DNA of 64,000 nucleotides from Channa striata (GCA_033026295.1 CM065181.1:23687688-23751687), one strand, 5' to 3'; counted from the stretch's first letter, positions 50,401 to 62,475 are shown. Notes: generated by a model not told the origin, from the sequence alone. Translations and numbers: made by a program.

Positions 50401-52647
50401 CTGGAAATGAAGCAGAGGAAGCTAACATCTGTCCAACAGGACTGGACGTCAAAGTCCATTAACTTCTTTCCTTGTTCAGCAGCAGGGAAAGAGCAAGTGA
50501 ACTGATAGGCATTAACAACCTGAGTTTGGTTGTTGCTCTTCACCCACTGGATAAATTCAGCATTAGAACAGTCGCAGGTGAACGGGTTATTGTCCAGCTC
50601 CAGGTATGTTAGTGCAGGGAGAGACTGGAAGACGGTCTCATTGATCACAGTGATCTCATTGTCTGTCAGTTTTAAATATCTGAGTGCCGACAGGTTGGCC
50701 TGGGCCAGGAAATCCAAAGACTTTAGTTTACAGTTGGAGAAATCAAGAACCTGCAGCTTTGGGATTGGTCGAAAGAGTTCAGGATCCAAATCTAACAAAT
50801 CAGTTTTTCTGATTGTCAGATTCTTGAGGTGCATGTTATACTGAAAGGAACCCGGATCAGGCGCAGAAATGTAGACATTGTCAGCTGCAAAGGTTTCTAA
50901 ATGTCTCATAGTCTCAAATGTTTCCACACTTATGTCAAAGGGAAAGCCGGAATGGTAGCTATTGCAGATTACTGTGAAAACCTTCAATGACTTTAAATGA
51001 TAGAAAGCTTTCGAGTAGTTTGCATCCGAATGTTTGAAACTGACTTGCAGATCGATGTAGATTGTCAAATTTTCCAAGTGCTGTAATCCTCTGAAGTTAT
51101 AATATCCATCATATAAAATAGATGCACTGAGAGTTTCAAGGTTGTTTAGTCCATCAAAGGCAGAACGCTTTACTCTTAAAATGTTATTTGACACATCCAT
51201 ATATTTTAAGGATCCTAAGCCTTGAAAATCTCCCTTTTCAAAAAGAGTTAGAGAGTTTTTAGTCAAATCCAAGAACTCGAGCATTGGTGGACCTATTTTA
51301 AAGGCACCTCCGAATGTCCGCAGGATGTTATGACTCAGATCTAAAATCTTCAAAAGAGTAAGCTTTTCAAAGACACACCTGTCTAGTTTGGTGAGGCTGT
51401 TGATGCTCAGATAAAGCTCTGTGAGGCGTGTTGTGTTCATAAAGTCCTCACAGTGCAACTCAGAGATATAATTTTCACTCAGATCCAGAATCTCGAGGGA
51501 GTAGAGGTTTTTGATGTCATCTGGAACTTTGGTGAGGAATTTGTTCTCCAGAGTCAAGGACTTCAGTCTCCTCATTGATCGTATCGAGCCGTTCGACAGT
51601 TGGACCATTTGAGTATCAGACAAGTCAAGCTCACTGAGCTGAGAGCACGTGACAAGTTTTGAACTCATATTGGGAACATTGTTCCAATACAGCTCCAGCT
51701 TCTTAAGTGTTGGTATTTTACAGACTGTAGCTAAGAGACCTTTGTTGATCAAACTCTCCATATAATTCAGCTTCAGATCCATCAGTGAGTCAAGACTCTG
51801 CAGGACTTTTCTGATCTCTTTAAAGGGAATTAGAGTGTTAGTAAAAGTCAGGTTAGTGATGTTCTTCAGTAAAGTCCTGTCAGGTATGTCCCATGTCATT
51901 CCACCAGTTTGGCGACATCCACTAAGATCTATCGACTCTAGGTGAGGAAAGGTCGGTGTTGTGATACTGAACCTTTTCAAATTATTATGCGAAACATCCA
52001 ACACCTTAAGGCATGACGACCCATTAAACAGCAGGTCTTTGGTCTCAAATGATGTGAAGTGATTTCGTTTAATGTCCAGTTTCTGTATCTGTGGTAGCTG
52101 TAAAATGGGCTGAATGTCAGTAATTTGTTGGATATTGTTACTTTCTAAAAACACAGTTTGTAAGCTGGTCAGGAACTGGAAGCCTTTGGAATGGATAAAC
52201 TGAATATTGTTGTTACTGAGGTCAAGCTTGGTGAGGTTGGACAGTCCCTGAAAGATGTTGGCAGTCAGTTGTGTGAGCTGGTTTTGGGTTCATATACAGT
52301 GCTGTCAATGCACTCAAATGGATGAAAGATCCATCATCCACATGTGAAATCTGATTAAAGCTCAGATCTAAAATTCTCAACTTTGACAAGTTACCAAAAT
52401 CTTCTTTGTTAACCTTTTTGATGAGATTGCTGAAGAGTTTCAATGAGCTCACATCTTTGGGGATGTCATCAGGTATGGTGAGAAGCTCATGGTTTGCACA
52501 GTTTAAAACCACATCAGCCAGAGGTTTTTCAGAGTATTCAGTGACACAGTTTCTTAGGGAATAAGCCAATGAAGGGTTTAGATAAAGCAGGAGACACAGA
52601 AGCAAAAGAAGACATGTCTGTTCCGAGTGTAAAGACAAACTTCCCAT
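47401..52647 (-). pseudogene. Toll-like receptor (TLR22/23-like), copy C, one frameshift
   Basis: Exons homologous to copy A are 52647-50144, 47934-47817 and 47638-47401. The only disabling change I find is one extra base in a G run at 52286-52288 (GTTTTGGGTT against GTTTTGGTTC in A), which shifts the frame in the N-terminal LRRs after about 115 codons. The rest is open: a 737-codon frame covers the remaining LRRs, LRR-CT, membrane helix and first TIR part, and both small TIR exons are intact. Without the extra base the protein would have 952 residues, ending four residues past the copy A terminus. Box 1 reads YHAFVSYN, with His replacing the usual Asp (codon at 50259-50261). The frameshift could be a real null allele, a polymorphism or a homopolymer assembly error. 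Confidence 0.85.
47935..50143 (-). other. first coding-region intron of TLR copy C
   Basis: Non-coding and homologous to the B intron, but shorter by numerous small deletions, for example around 47950-48010 and 48270-48370. It retains the A-rich tract near 48415 and the empty RTE target site near 49272-49295. Confidence 0.75.
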
Positions 52648-53172
52648 CGTTGTGGCGATAATGTTCTGGACTAGGGCTGGTATGTTTGAGTTACTGGTTG
52701 TTGGTGGTGGTGATGTTAACCAAGGGGGTACATGTGGAAATAAAAAACATAAGACACAACATGCTTCACTTTAACCAACAGTTTGACACTTTGTGAAATA
52801 TTTTGCATGTATGACTGTTGAGAAGCTACGACCAGGAGACTGCTACTTTAAATCAGTACATAGAAGGTTAAAGGAAACTTCTTTACATCAGTGGTTATGC
52901 TGACAATGAACATGTGTTAAATTCCTAAAATAACAGAAAAAAGCTAAGAAATAAATTAATACAAATAAACGATGCTGGCTTTTTTGTATCCCACGGTGAC
53001 ACTTTGAATTTCTTGTTGTGTCAAGACATTTGGATAAACTGAGAAATACGTCAGATCATTATTTGCTCAAGTCTCAAGTCTTTAACTTAAAATGTAGTTT
53101 TACTTGTAATGAAGAATTTACTCATTTGTTTGAACATAAAAACAGATTCATGAAAACGAAATGAATACTCAC

Positions 53173-53303
53173 AGTTCTTGTGTAGAGTGTCACGTTCAGT
53201 TCTCAGCACCAAACACAGGGACTTTTTCTCAGTTCTCTAACATTTCTAACTATAGCAGAATAGCTTCCCATCATGTTTTATGGGTGTCACTTCACTTCCT
53301 GTT
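53173..53303 (-). promoter_or_regulatory. copy C 5' UTR exon and degenerate TATA promoter
   Basis: The same donor, ACT|GTGAGT, ends the candidate 5' UTR exon at 53173. The ETS/IRF-like GGAAGTGAAGTGA element is kept (53287-53303), but the position equivalent to the B TATA box reads CATAAAAC (53275-53282). Confidence 0.4.
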
Positions 53304-53770
53304 ATTTTCATTTTTTTCCTGTTTGTCAGAGAATTGATTTTTACAAACTGCTGAGCGTGAAAAGGTTAGAACAAGATAAATCAGCGTCAAACAGTTTTAA
53401 AAGTAACAAACTTGGTGTTTTTCCAGCATGACTAGATATAATCAGGTGATTATTTTATTAATTTCCAAAATAAACAGCATTACAGTAGTTTCTACAGCAG
53501 GCTTTTGAATAGTTGCAGGGGTGTGAGGGGTTGGGTGGTGGATAGAGGACAGTGGTACTATGCAGGTGAAGCATAATGGGAAACAACGAAATTAAATCAG
53601 GTCATCATTGTGTATCATAACGGAATCACTTTGTGCTCTAGACTCACTCAAATGAAAAGTGTTCGTCATCCTACCTTCAAGCCCTACTAGAAACTGGAGG
53701 GCGACATAGCGCCCCTGTTATTACCTTCAGGTAACTAACTTTTGTGGAAGGTCTACTTAATACCAAGAAA
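53304..53770. other. upstream flank of TLR copy C
   Basis: Similar to the flank of B up to about 53575, after which similarity ends; the remainder leads into the Gypsy-type element. No gene is seen. Confidence 0.6.
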
Positions 53771-54289
53771 ACACTGTGATTTCTGTTCTGTCACTCATGC
53801 CGGGGACAGGCCTGTGGTTCTATGTTCTACGTGCTGGTTCTCTTCATAGACCTACTACTCACCCCCGGAAGTCCATTTTCAATATTCCTTATTCTGTAGT
53901 ATTATAGTATTACTTACCCTTTATTTCCTACATAGAATTTTTACGTCAATGCAAGGTTCTCCAATGTTCTTTGGTTTCTCACCACTCGCCCCTTCCCCCT
54001 CCTCTATATTACCATTTTCAATAGATACTACTTACTAATTCCTTGACCTGCTGAGATTGATTTTTGGGTCAGACTACTCATTCCTAAACGTACATTCTGG
54101 CCAACATGGCAGTTGCTGGGGACAGGGATTGGAACTTCCAGTTGTGCAGGGGAACGGGGAACAGCTGAGTGGGAGTAGGGCTCTTTTTCTACTTCCTCCT
54201 TTGAATGTTTTGCAGGGTAGCTTTTTTGAGTGTTTGGGCCTACTAAGAGTGTGAGTGACACCTTTTGTTGCTTTTCTAACTCACTCAGA

Positions 54290-54860
54290 GGAACGCATCG
54301 CTGGCTGAGTTCCGAACCCTAGCACCTGATGGTACCTGGAAAGAGCCAGCCGTCTTTAACTGATTTTATCCGGGTCTTACTGAATCTTTGAAAAACCAAC
54401 TAGGCTCCCAAGAACTCCCCGATTCACTTAATGCTCTCATCCATATGTGTCAGCGGGTGGATCACCTCATGCACGAGAGGGGCCCCGAACATCCTCCCAC
54501 CTCACTGCAACCTAGACTCCCCACTTGATTCAGCTCCTCCTTATCGAGCTCCAACGCTTCCCCGTCCTCTTACACCTCAGAGGCTATGCAGCTGGGGAGA
54601 ACGCATCTAACATGGGAGGAGCAGGATCGACGGTTCAAATGTCGGCTGTTCGGGGCACTGGTTGCTAGCCTGTCCTGTAAAAGGGTTGAAGTCTTCTCCA
54701 ACCTCCCGATGCAATTTAAGAGTTACATTGCAGCTTTTTGACCACGCTGTTCCCCTCACTGCATCCATCGATTCTGGTGTGGACACTGAATTCGCTAATG
54801 AGGAATTAGCTTGTGAGTTAGGACTCGTTAATCCAGGACACCAGAGCCATTTTTGCTGAA
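54290..54860 (+). pseudogene. gag and protease remnant of the Gypsy-type element
   Basis: The first part translates to a gag-like segment with the LPDSLNALIHMCQRVDHLM pattern seen in fish Gypsy gag proteins. A zinc-knuckle-like position is degraded. The protease segment has a SIDSGVDTEF motif, a degraded form of the usual DSGA catalytic motif. Stops interrupt the reading frame, so it is not functional. Confidence 0.6.
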
Positions 54861-55199
54861 GCTATGGATGGTCATTTATTCAACCCTAGCACCCTGCAGA
54901 CTGCTCCTGTGGTCATGATCATAGATAATCACCACAAGAAGTTGCTTTTTCAAGTCATCCAATCCCCCAGCATTCTCGGTTCCACCTGGTTGACACAGCC
55001 CAACCCCCAACTGGTGACCGTCCTGCTCCAGTCTTTGCCCAATCCCGAATTGCAGAAGCAGTTTTTTGGGATCTGCAAATTTCCACAGGAAGTTTATCAA
55101 GGGATATAGTACCATTGCCGCACCTGTCTACTAACATCTCTAATGTTTTTGTTGATTCCACAAAGTTGCTCGAGCCTTTTCCCTCCTAAAAGATGCGTT

Positions 55200-55620
55200 C
55201 TCTTCAGATCTCATTCTCACACTCCCTGATGCCACTTAACAGTTTCTAGTGGAGGCTGATGCCTTATATGTGGGTGGGGGCTGTACTGTCTCAAAAGTCT
55301 GAAAAAGACTTGAAAGTTCATCCCTGTGCCTTATTCTCATGCCATCTCGTGGCAGCTGAGTGTAGCTATGAAATAGGAATTAGCTATTAAATTGACCCTG
55401 GAGGAATGGAGACAGTGATTGGAGGGGGCAGAACACCCTTTCGTGGTTTTCACTGATCATAAGAATCTAGAGTACATCAAGACAGCCAAGAGACAAAATT
55501 CTCGTCAAGCCCTTTTCTTTAATAGGTTTCAGTTCACCCTCTTCTATTGTTCCGGTCACAAGAACACCAAGGCTGATTCTCTGTCATGCTTCCTTGATCC
55601 AGTTCCGGGCTCTGGTGGCG
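55200..55620 (+). pseudogene. RNase H remnant of the Gypsy-type element
   Basis: A continuous piece from 55419 contains FTDHKNLEYIKTAKRQNSRQ and a HKNTKADSLS motif, hallmarks of the RNase H domain in Gypsy pol proteins. Upstream, in another frame, is the FLVEADALYVGGG start of the domain, so at least one frameshift and several stops separate the two. The region follows directly after protease-like sequence, which shows that the reverse-transcriptase core is missing. Confidence 0.75.
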
Positions 55621-55861
55621 GCTGCCCACCATCACCCCAAAGGGATGGGCTAAATGCAGAAGACAAATTTCATTGTAACATTTATGTGCTTAGTGACAAA
55701 TAAAGCTTCTTCTTTTTCTGTTTGTCTGGCACTCAATCATTTAGAAATTGAGGAGGTGTCCTGAGTTAGACTGGCACTCCTGGACCCTCCCCCTATCCAG
55801 GTGGCCTGTTTGTTCCTAGTAAGCTCAGGTCCAAGGTGCTAGATTGGTATAATGCATCTTT

Positions 55862-56755
55862 GTGGCACGACAGCGGATTTGGTGGCCTACTATGGTAATA
55901 GATGTTCCTGAGTTTGTGTTAGCCTGTCCCACATGTGCCCAGCATAAGACTAATCACTGCCCAGCTGCTGGTCTCCTTCACCCCCTCCGTCCCCAAACGC
56001 CCTTGGTCTCATATCTCTTTGGATTTTGTCTCTTGTCTCCCCCTGTCCCAGGCAACACACTGGTTCCCACGGTCGTGGATCGATTTTCTAAAATCGTTTA
56101 CTTCATTCTTCCCTCTTTGCTACCATCTGCCAAAGAAACTGCCAAAAATCTCATTTCACATATATTTAGGATTTATGGCCTACCTCGTGATATCGTCTTG
56201 GCCATGGCCCCCAGGTTGTGTCTAAATTCTGGAAAGGGTTTTTCTGGCTGCTTTGCATTTCTGTCAGTCTTTCCTCAGGTTACCATTCACAATCCAATGG
56301 TCAGAGACCGGACTTCACATCTCTGCTCCAAGGGTCCTCCTCTTGCTTGCGTAATGTTGTCTGGTTCTAGTATGTGCACAACTACCTACCGCCATCCACC
56401 CTGGGAAGTTATCAGCCACCACTATTCCCCTACCAGGAATCTGACTCTCTTGTTCCCTCTGCACAGGCTTCTGTACGGCACTGTCAGTTAGCCTGGAGAA
56501 AAAAGCATGGGCTGTGCAGACCAGGTCCAGGGACTCTGCTTTGAGATCCACTGACAGACGTTGTAGCCGTGCCCCTCAGTACCGATTGGGTCAGCGAATA
56601 TGCCTCTCCGCAGTGGACATCCCCCTCTGCTTCAAGAGCAGAAAGCTGGCTCCCTGGTTTATTGGTTAGTTTACGATCACCAGGATCATCAGCCCCGTGG
56701 TGTTTTGATTGGGTCTCCCCAGAACTCCCAGGATTTACCCTAACTTCCATGTTAG
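55862..56755 (+). pseudogene. integrase remnant of the Gypsy-type element
   Basis: The 209-codon frame from 55862 begins at the zinc-binding/RIWWP region with a CPTCAQHK motif (HHCC-type), then contains the VDRFSKIV and GLPRDIV stretches of the catalytic core. After 56491 a different frame carries a RAPQYRLGQR and KLAPWFIGPF-like tail typical of Gypsy integrases. Frameshifts and loss of conserved core residues indicate an inactive copy. Confidence 0.75.
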
Positions 56756-56860
56756 ATTTCTTTTCTCTGTGGAAAGTAAGTGGTTTTTGTCAAATTCAAG
56801 TAAGTGACTTTCATATTTTTGTGGATTCAATGAACTGTGATTAATTTATTAATTTTTCAC

Positions 56861-56929
56861 TTGTAAGTCGCTTTGGATAAAAGCGTCTGCCAAATGCCTA
56901 AATGTAAATGTAAATGTAAAATGTAAATT
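56861..56929 (+). mobile_element. V-SINE/L2-like 3' tail with ATGTAA repeats
   Basis: The plus strand shows GTCGCTTTGGATAAAAGCG followed by TCTGCCAAATG and several AATGTA units, the classic 3' end of fish V-SINE/L2-related elements. It lies just downstream of the last recognisable integrase sequence of the Gypsy-type element. Confidence 0.75.
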
Positions 56930-57165
56930 TATGTAAGTGGAGTTTTTTAAAACAAGATTGTTAAGATTTGTTTTCCGAGGATTTCTGTTTCTCTGACACT
57001 TTTAGTTCCAGTTTGGGTTTCTGTTGTTACTTTGATATTTTTGTTGTTACTTTCTTAGCTTTATTTCCTTCTTTCTTCCTGAGTTAAGCCACTGCTTTCT
57101 GTTCTCTCACTGATCCCGGAGACTCGCCTGCGGTTCTATATTCTATGCACAGGTGGCTCCATTTC

Positions 57166-58236
57166 TGTTCACTGTTTACACTGCAGACTTCATGTTCAGC
57201 TCAGGATCTGTCACCTGCAGAAGTGATCACGGATGACAATGACAGAATACAGGGAAGTGATCCAGAACTTTGTGGTCTGATGCCAGCGGAGCTATCTCCA
57301 TATCTCCACTCTTTCACCATTTTTACTCTTATTTTTTTTAAATTTTAGATTATACATTAATATTCTTTTTGCTGCATATTCTCTGCTGTTGTAACATGGA
57401 AAAATACTCATTGTAAGATGAATTAAGTTTCATCTTATAGTTCATTCTATAGTATCTTCTTATTTTATATTAGCATACATAACATAACATATTGAAAACA
57501 AAAAGGTAGATATTTATTAGCTTTTAGCGGTGAGTAACGCTCCAAAACAACAAAAAGCTTTAACACAAATTCTATAATTGCCTAGCAAAATGACAAATCC
57601 ACTAATTAAAAGGCAGGATGTATGACTTAGGCTCCTAACATAAAAACAGAAAAAAAACACCTGGTGTTAAATATATACAATGGAATATTTGCATGAATTT
57701 TCTAATTATACAGACTTAACTAATTCTACTCAAAGCTGCTAGTTTGCAAAAATTTATCACAATCAGACACTCTTAACTACTCAAACCGATCTCATTTATC
57801 ATTCAACAAAATACTGATCTCTGGCTAATTCCTTTAGACACAACCGTAGACAAAAATGGTTTATTGGTAATATAATAATACTAGTAACGATGCATGGTCA
57901 TAACAACACATTTACACTGACCAGCTACTAAACCAGACCAATCGGTTTTGTTCTGTCTTTCCCAGCTTTGAAATGAAAGCAATAGTGTATCGAAGTTTTA
58001 AAAATTGCTTAAAATATATATATGGAAAGATATAAATTGAAAATTCCTTTAAAGGGGTTAGAAAAATAAGCTAAGGCTTCAAACTGCACCTTTTTTAGTT
58101 TGATTATGTTCTTTGCTGTTGTTGGTTGGTGCATGTTTTTTTCATTCTGATCACCTCAATCCAAAATAAATGAACTTAAACAAAAAAACGTAACTAACTA
58201 ACTACTGTCTGTAAGCTCACAGGTTCCAGGATCTTC
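57166..58236. other. AT-rich spacer between the Gypsy-type element and TLR copy D
   Basis: Non-coding, AT-rich, with no recognisable gene or element body. Similarity to the 3' flank of other TLR copies starts at about 58203. Confidence 0.6.
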
Positions 58237-58731
58237 TCAGGGTCCTGCTGGTCCATTTAGCAGGTTTGTATCTATGGGAGCGTCTCCTGTCTCCAGAGCT
58301 CTCCAGACCTTCTGCCAGAAGACTCCCGTGTGTTGTCCGGCCTGAGGCCAGCTCAGGTGCGTCTCTTCATAAGCTTCCTCATGCGGTAGTATGGAGACAG
58401 CTGCTGGGCTGGGATGTCCTCCAGAAAGAGCAGGATCAACACGTCCTTCTGCTCGTCAAAAAGATGGAAGCTGCAACAGCACACAGGACAGGCCATGATG
58501 GACCAGTTAAGCAACTAAATCCCAGACAGCTCATCTTTGGTCCTACTGTTTAACTTATTCATACAGCAATGATTATAAGACATAAGACGGGATAATGACT
58601 GTGGCGCCCCCACCTGGCCATCTGGATCTCTCTGGAGCACCACCTGCTCTGCAGGTATCGCCGGCTGATCATACAGATGGTCTTCCTGCTGCCATAGATG
58701 GCGTCTGTAATGTTCTCCATGATGGGTTTAC
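58237..58731 (-). pseudogene. Toll-like receptor (TLR22/23-like), copy D, last two coding exons, truncated TIR
   Basis: The exon at 58731-58614 (118 bases) and the terminal exon at 58470-58237 match exons 2 and 3 of the other copies with the same splice phases. In the terminal exon one copy of a tandem AGGT pair is missing (234 bases against 238 in B and C), and the shift immediately gives TGA at 58353-58355. The TIR would then end after KRRT, without the LSWP segment and the FW box 3. The large LRR exon would lie to the right of the window. Intron 1 of this copy is enlarged by an RTE LINE and other repeats. Confidence 0.85.
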
Positions 58732-60492
58732 CTGGGGAGACAACAGCTGCAAACTCAAAGTGGGTTCGTCACGATTCAGTCCCTCATCTCCACTTCCTCT
58801 CCTCTTCTCCACTTTTATTTTGTTGCCCATTTTTTCTCCACATCCTGTTCCTGCTCCATGGTTACTCTGCCAGCTTTTCCACCAATAACTTGCCTTGATT
58901 GATTTCACCTGTCCCCCTGTCTTTTTAGACCTGGAATCACCACAACTCTCTCTGAGATTGTCTCTTCATGACTTCTCTACAGCAGTACAGGGAGTTTTCC
59001 AGTCATTCCTGCATTACTTAGGCCTTGTTGCTCTGCTTGCCTGATCACCAGTCTACCATTAAACCTGCCTGTTAAGTTGCTAGTTGTCTGCCAAACTGCC
59101 TGCTCATCTGATTCCAGTCACTTCTGCTTCGCAATCTGGACCTTGGTACCCTGTACCACTACTAACCAGTCTACTGGAAAGTTACCTGAAAGCTCCTCTG
59201 CAAACCAATCTACTTGTAAACTGCTCGCTGAGCTGCCACTTGCCTGCTATCCTGTCTACTGCCTGGTTAATCTGCCTGCTCGTCTCCGTCACCCGTAGCC
59301 TGCTCTCCTCTACCCACCTGGTTGTTCCCCATCTTGCCTTCTAACAGACTCCCCAGCTCCCGTTCACTGTATTCATTCTGTTCTATCATCAATAAACATT
59401 TATTCCTTTAGCTAGTAGTCCACCGGAGACACCTACTATTCTCCAGCCAAGCATTTCTACCATATGACCATTGTTTGGTACGCAGAACCTTTTGTGTTTA
59501 TTTACTTTCTGTTGAGGTTCACCTAATTCCATCGATTCAAAGATTTGGCCTTTAAACTAGACGACTACACCAGAAGTTATAAAAAAGATCTGCAGCTTTA
59601 CTTGGTGTTCAACACAGTTCATCTATTTGTGGACTCAAAAAAAAAAAAAGGAACTGAAACCTGTTAACTGTGATGATAAGAACTTTCAAAATGAAGCATA
59701 CACAGCTCTGAAGAAAAGGTGAGAGCACATGAACAGAAAAGAGACCACAGCTAAACATCAGTGTCCACATGCAGCTTCAAACTAGTCCCTCACCCTGAAA
59801 ATGGTTCTAAATGCTTCATACACCTGCTCTAACAAAAACCTCATTCAGTATAAACCTGAACATCAAGAACGAATGTTGATCTTTGCTCAAGTAAAATCAC
59901 CAATAACATGCTGGAAATCCATGTAAATTCACATTTGGATAAAAGTAAGAAGTGATGATCAGGTGTCGTGGATGTTCTTCGGGCATTACAAGTGATTCTA
60001 GTAATGCAGTTATTATTTCTTCCTCTTAATCCGGAGTCGTCAGTGCTGCAGAAGTGTTTCAGTGTTGGAGCTGCTTTATCTACTTTATATCATTAACATT
60101 CTCTAGATTATTCTGAGGCTAGTCCTAGGGCTCGACCGCCTCCAGAAAGTCAGTGGATAAATCCGAGGCATCACTTATTGAAAAGACAAAAACCATAAAA
60201 CTAGCAGTGGGCAGAAAAATTGGCAGTGTGATGATGAGGAGGGCTGGGTGACAGATGTCTTCCTCCTTGAACTTGTCTTAAAAACATCATTACTGGGAAG
60301 CACTAACAACTTTCCTCCAATTCAAATCACAAGCTGCATTAAAACAAGTCGTTTGTTCAGTGTGAGTGTTTGTAAAACTGAGCTTTAGTCACATGTCATC
60401 AAAAGTCTAAGATAAAGACACTGAAAGCAAATAAGGGATATGAAACTTGAAGCTGTCATGGAAACACGTAAAATATAAATCAACTCTGCATC
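58732..60492 (-). other. first coding-region intron of TLR copy D, part before the LINE
   Basis: From about 59430 it is homologous to the B and C introns. A segment at about 59010-59330, rich in CTGCC/CTGGT words and followed by AATAAA near 59391, replaces a different segment found at the same place in B (about 40450-40645) and C. It may be a solo-LTR-like insert or the ancestral state. Confidence 0.6.
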
Positions 60493-60509
60493 TCTAACAG
60501 GAAGAAGAT
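60493..60509. repeat. left target-site duplication of the RTE LINE
   Basis: Seventeen bases, TCTAACAGGAAGAAGAT, are repeated exactly at 63562-63578 and occur once at the empty sites in copies B and C. Confidence 0.95.
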
Positions 60510-60524
60510 CTACTACTACCCTTT

Positions 60525-61975
60525 GGGCTTTTCCCATCAGGTGTCGCCACAGCGAATCATCCGTTTTCCACTTCACTCTATCCTGGGCATCTTCCTCTCT
60601 GACACCAGCTAACCTCATGTCCTCTGTTAGAACATCCATATATCTCCTCCTCGGTCGTCCTCTCGCCCTCTTGCCTGGCAGCTCCATTTCCAACATCCTT
60701 CTACCAATATATTCACTATCCCTCCTCTGCACATGTCCAAACCATCTCAATCTGGCCTCTCTGACTTTGTTGCTAACACAGGCAACGTGCGCTGTCCCTC
60801 TGATGAGCTCATTCCTAATTCTGTCCAACCTTGTCACTCCTAAGGAGAACATCAACATCTTCATCTCTGCTGCTTCCATCTCTGCCTCTTGTCTCTTTCT
60901 CACTGCTACTGTCTCTAACCCATAGAGCAGAGCTGGTCTCACCACTGTCCTGTACACCTTTCCTTTGAGTCTTGCTGACACTCTTCTGTCACACAACACT
61001 CCTGACACTTTCCTCCACCCACTCCAACCTGCCTGCACTCGCCTCTTCACCTCTTTTCCACACTCCCCATCACACTGAACTGTTGACCCCAAGTACTTAA
61101 ACTCCTGCACCTTCTTCACCTCAGCTCCCTGTAACCTCACACTTCACCTGGCTCCCTCTCGTTTACACACATGTATTCTGTCTTACTACGACTGACTTTC
61201 ATGCCTCTTCTTTCCAGAGCAAACCTCCACCTCTCCAGCTGTTCCTCGACCTGCTCTCTACTCTCACTGCAAATCACAATGTCATCTGCAAACATCATTA
61301 TCCAGGGAGATTTCTGTCTGACCTCATCTGTCAACCTGTCCATCAGCATAGCAAACAAGAAGGGACTCAAAGCCGATCCTTGGTGTAGTCCCACCTCCAC
61401 CTTGAACTCCTCTGTCTGACCTACGGCACATCTCACCACCGTCATGCTCCTCTCATACATGTCCTTAACTACTCTGACGTACTTCTCTGCCACTCCCGAC
61501 GTCCTCATACAGTACCACAGCTCCTCCCTCGGCACCCTGTCATACGCCTTCTCTAAATCCACAAAGACACAATGCAGCTCCTTCTGACCATCTCTGTACT
61601 TTTCCATCAACAACCTCAAAGCAAAATGGCATCAGTGGTGCTCTTACGGGGCATGAAACCATACTGCTGCTCACAAATCTCCCCCTCCTTCCTAAGCCTG
61701 GCTTCCACTACTCTTTCCCACAGCTTCATTGTGTGGCTCATCAGCTTTATCCCTCTGTAGTTGCTACAGTTCTGCGTGTCACCTTTGTTCTTAAAGATCG
61801 GCACTAAAACGCTTCTCCTCCATTCCTCAGACATCTTCTCACTCTCTAAAATCCTGTTAAAGAGACTTGTCGGAAACTTCACTGCTGTCTCTCCTAGACA
61901 CTTCCACACCTCCACAGGTACGTCATCAGGACCAACAGCCTTTCCGCTCTTCATCCTTTTCAGAGCCTTCCCCAC
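60525..61975 (-). pseudogene. reverse transcriptase region of the RTE LINE, frameshifted
   Basis: Three overlapping frames on the minus strand (61975-61616, 61619-61137, 61140 onwards) together cover the reverse transcriptase and C-terminal region. Visible motifs are KAVGPDDVPVEVWK, PIFKNKGD, YRGIKL, the catalytic VDLEKAYDRVPRE, LHQGSALSPFLFA and FADDIVIC, then the KYLGSTV and RWFGHVQRR segments. Frame changes near 61617 and 61139 inactivate it. Confidence 0.9.
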
Positions 61976-62093
61976 CTCATCCTTTCTAATCTCTGCTATT
62001 TCCTGCTACACAACATCCACATCTTCCTCCCTTCCTTCCCTGTCATTTTCCTCATTCATCAGCTCCTCTGTCTTTCTCTGTCTTTAATCACCC

Positions 62094-62475
62094 TTATCTG
62101 TTGCACATCTTTCCCATATCTATCTCTCTGTCTATCCTGTACAAGTCCTTCTCTCCTTCCTTCGTGTCTAACCTGTCATACAGCTCATCATAAGTTTTCT
62201 GTTTGGCCTTTGCCACCTCCCTCTTCACTCTGGGCTGCACTTCCTTGTACTCCTGTCTACTTTCCTCAGTCCTTTCTACAGTCCCACTTCCTTTTAGCCA
62301 ACCTCTTCCTCTGGATGCAGTCCTGTACTTCCTTAATCCTACCTCCAGTGTCTTTATCATCTTTCCTCTTACCAGATGACACACCAAGCACCTTCCTACC
62401 TGTTTCCCTGATTACTTCTGCTGTAGTTTCCCAGTCATCTGGAAGCTCTTCCTGACCACACAAAGCCTGTCTCAA
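62094..62475 (-). pseudogene. linker region between endonuclease and reverse transcriptase of the RTE LINE
   Basis: Two overlapping frames (62475-62266 and 62387-62094) carry Lys/Arg/Glu-rich sequence with EELPDDWETTAEVIRETGRK and a KREVAKAKQKTYDELYDRLD segment, typical of the stretch between the two enzymatic domains. A frameshift lies between them. Confidence 0.75.

Larger units (their letters stand above)
53771..57165 (+). mobile_element. degenerate Gypsy-type LTR retrotransposon
   Basis: Plus-strand pieces appear in Gypsy order: a gag-like segment (about 54290-54660), an aspartic protease-like segment (54740-54850), RNase H (55200-55610), integrase (55862-56400) and a chromo-linker-like C-terminal tail (about 56500-56755). 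The polymerase core expected between protease and RNase H, including the YxDD region, is absent. Imperfectly matching stretches at about 53777-53850 and 57093-57160 are probably remnants of the two LTRs. Many stops and frame changes make it non-autonomous. Exact ends and a target-site duplication were not found. Confidence 0.75.
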
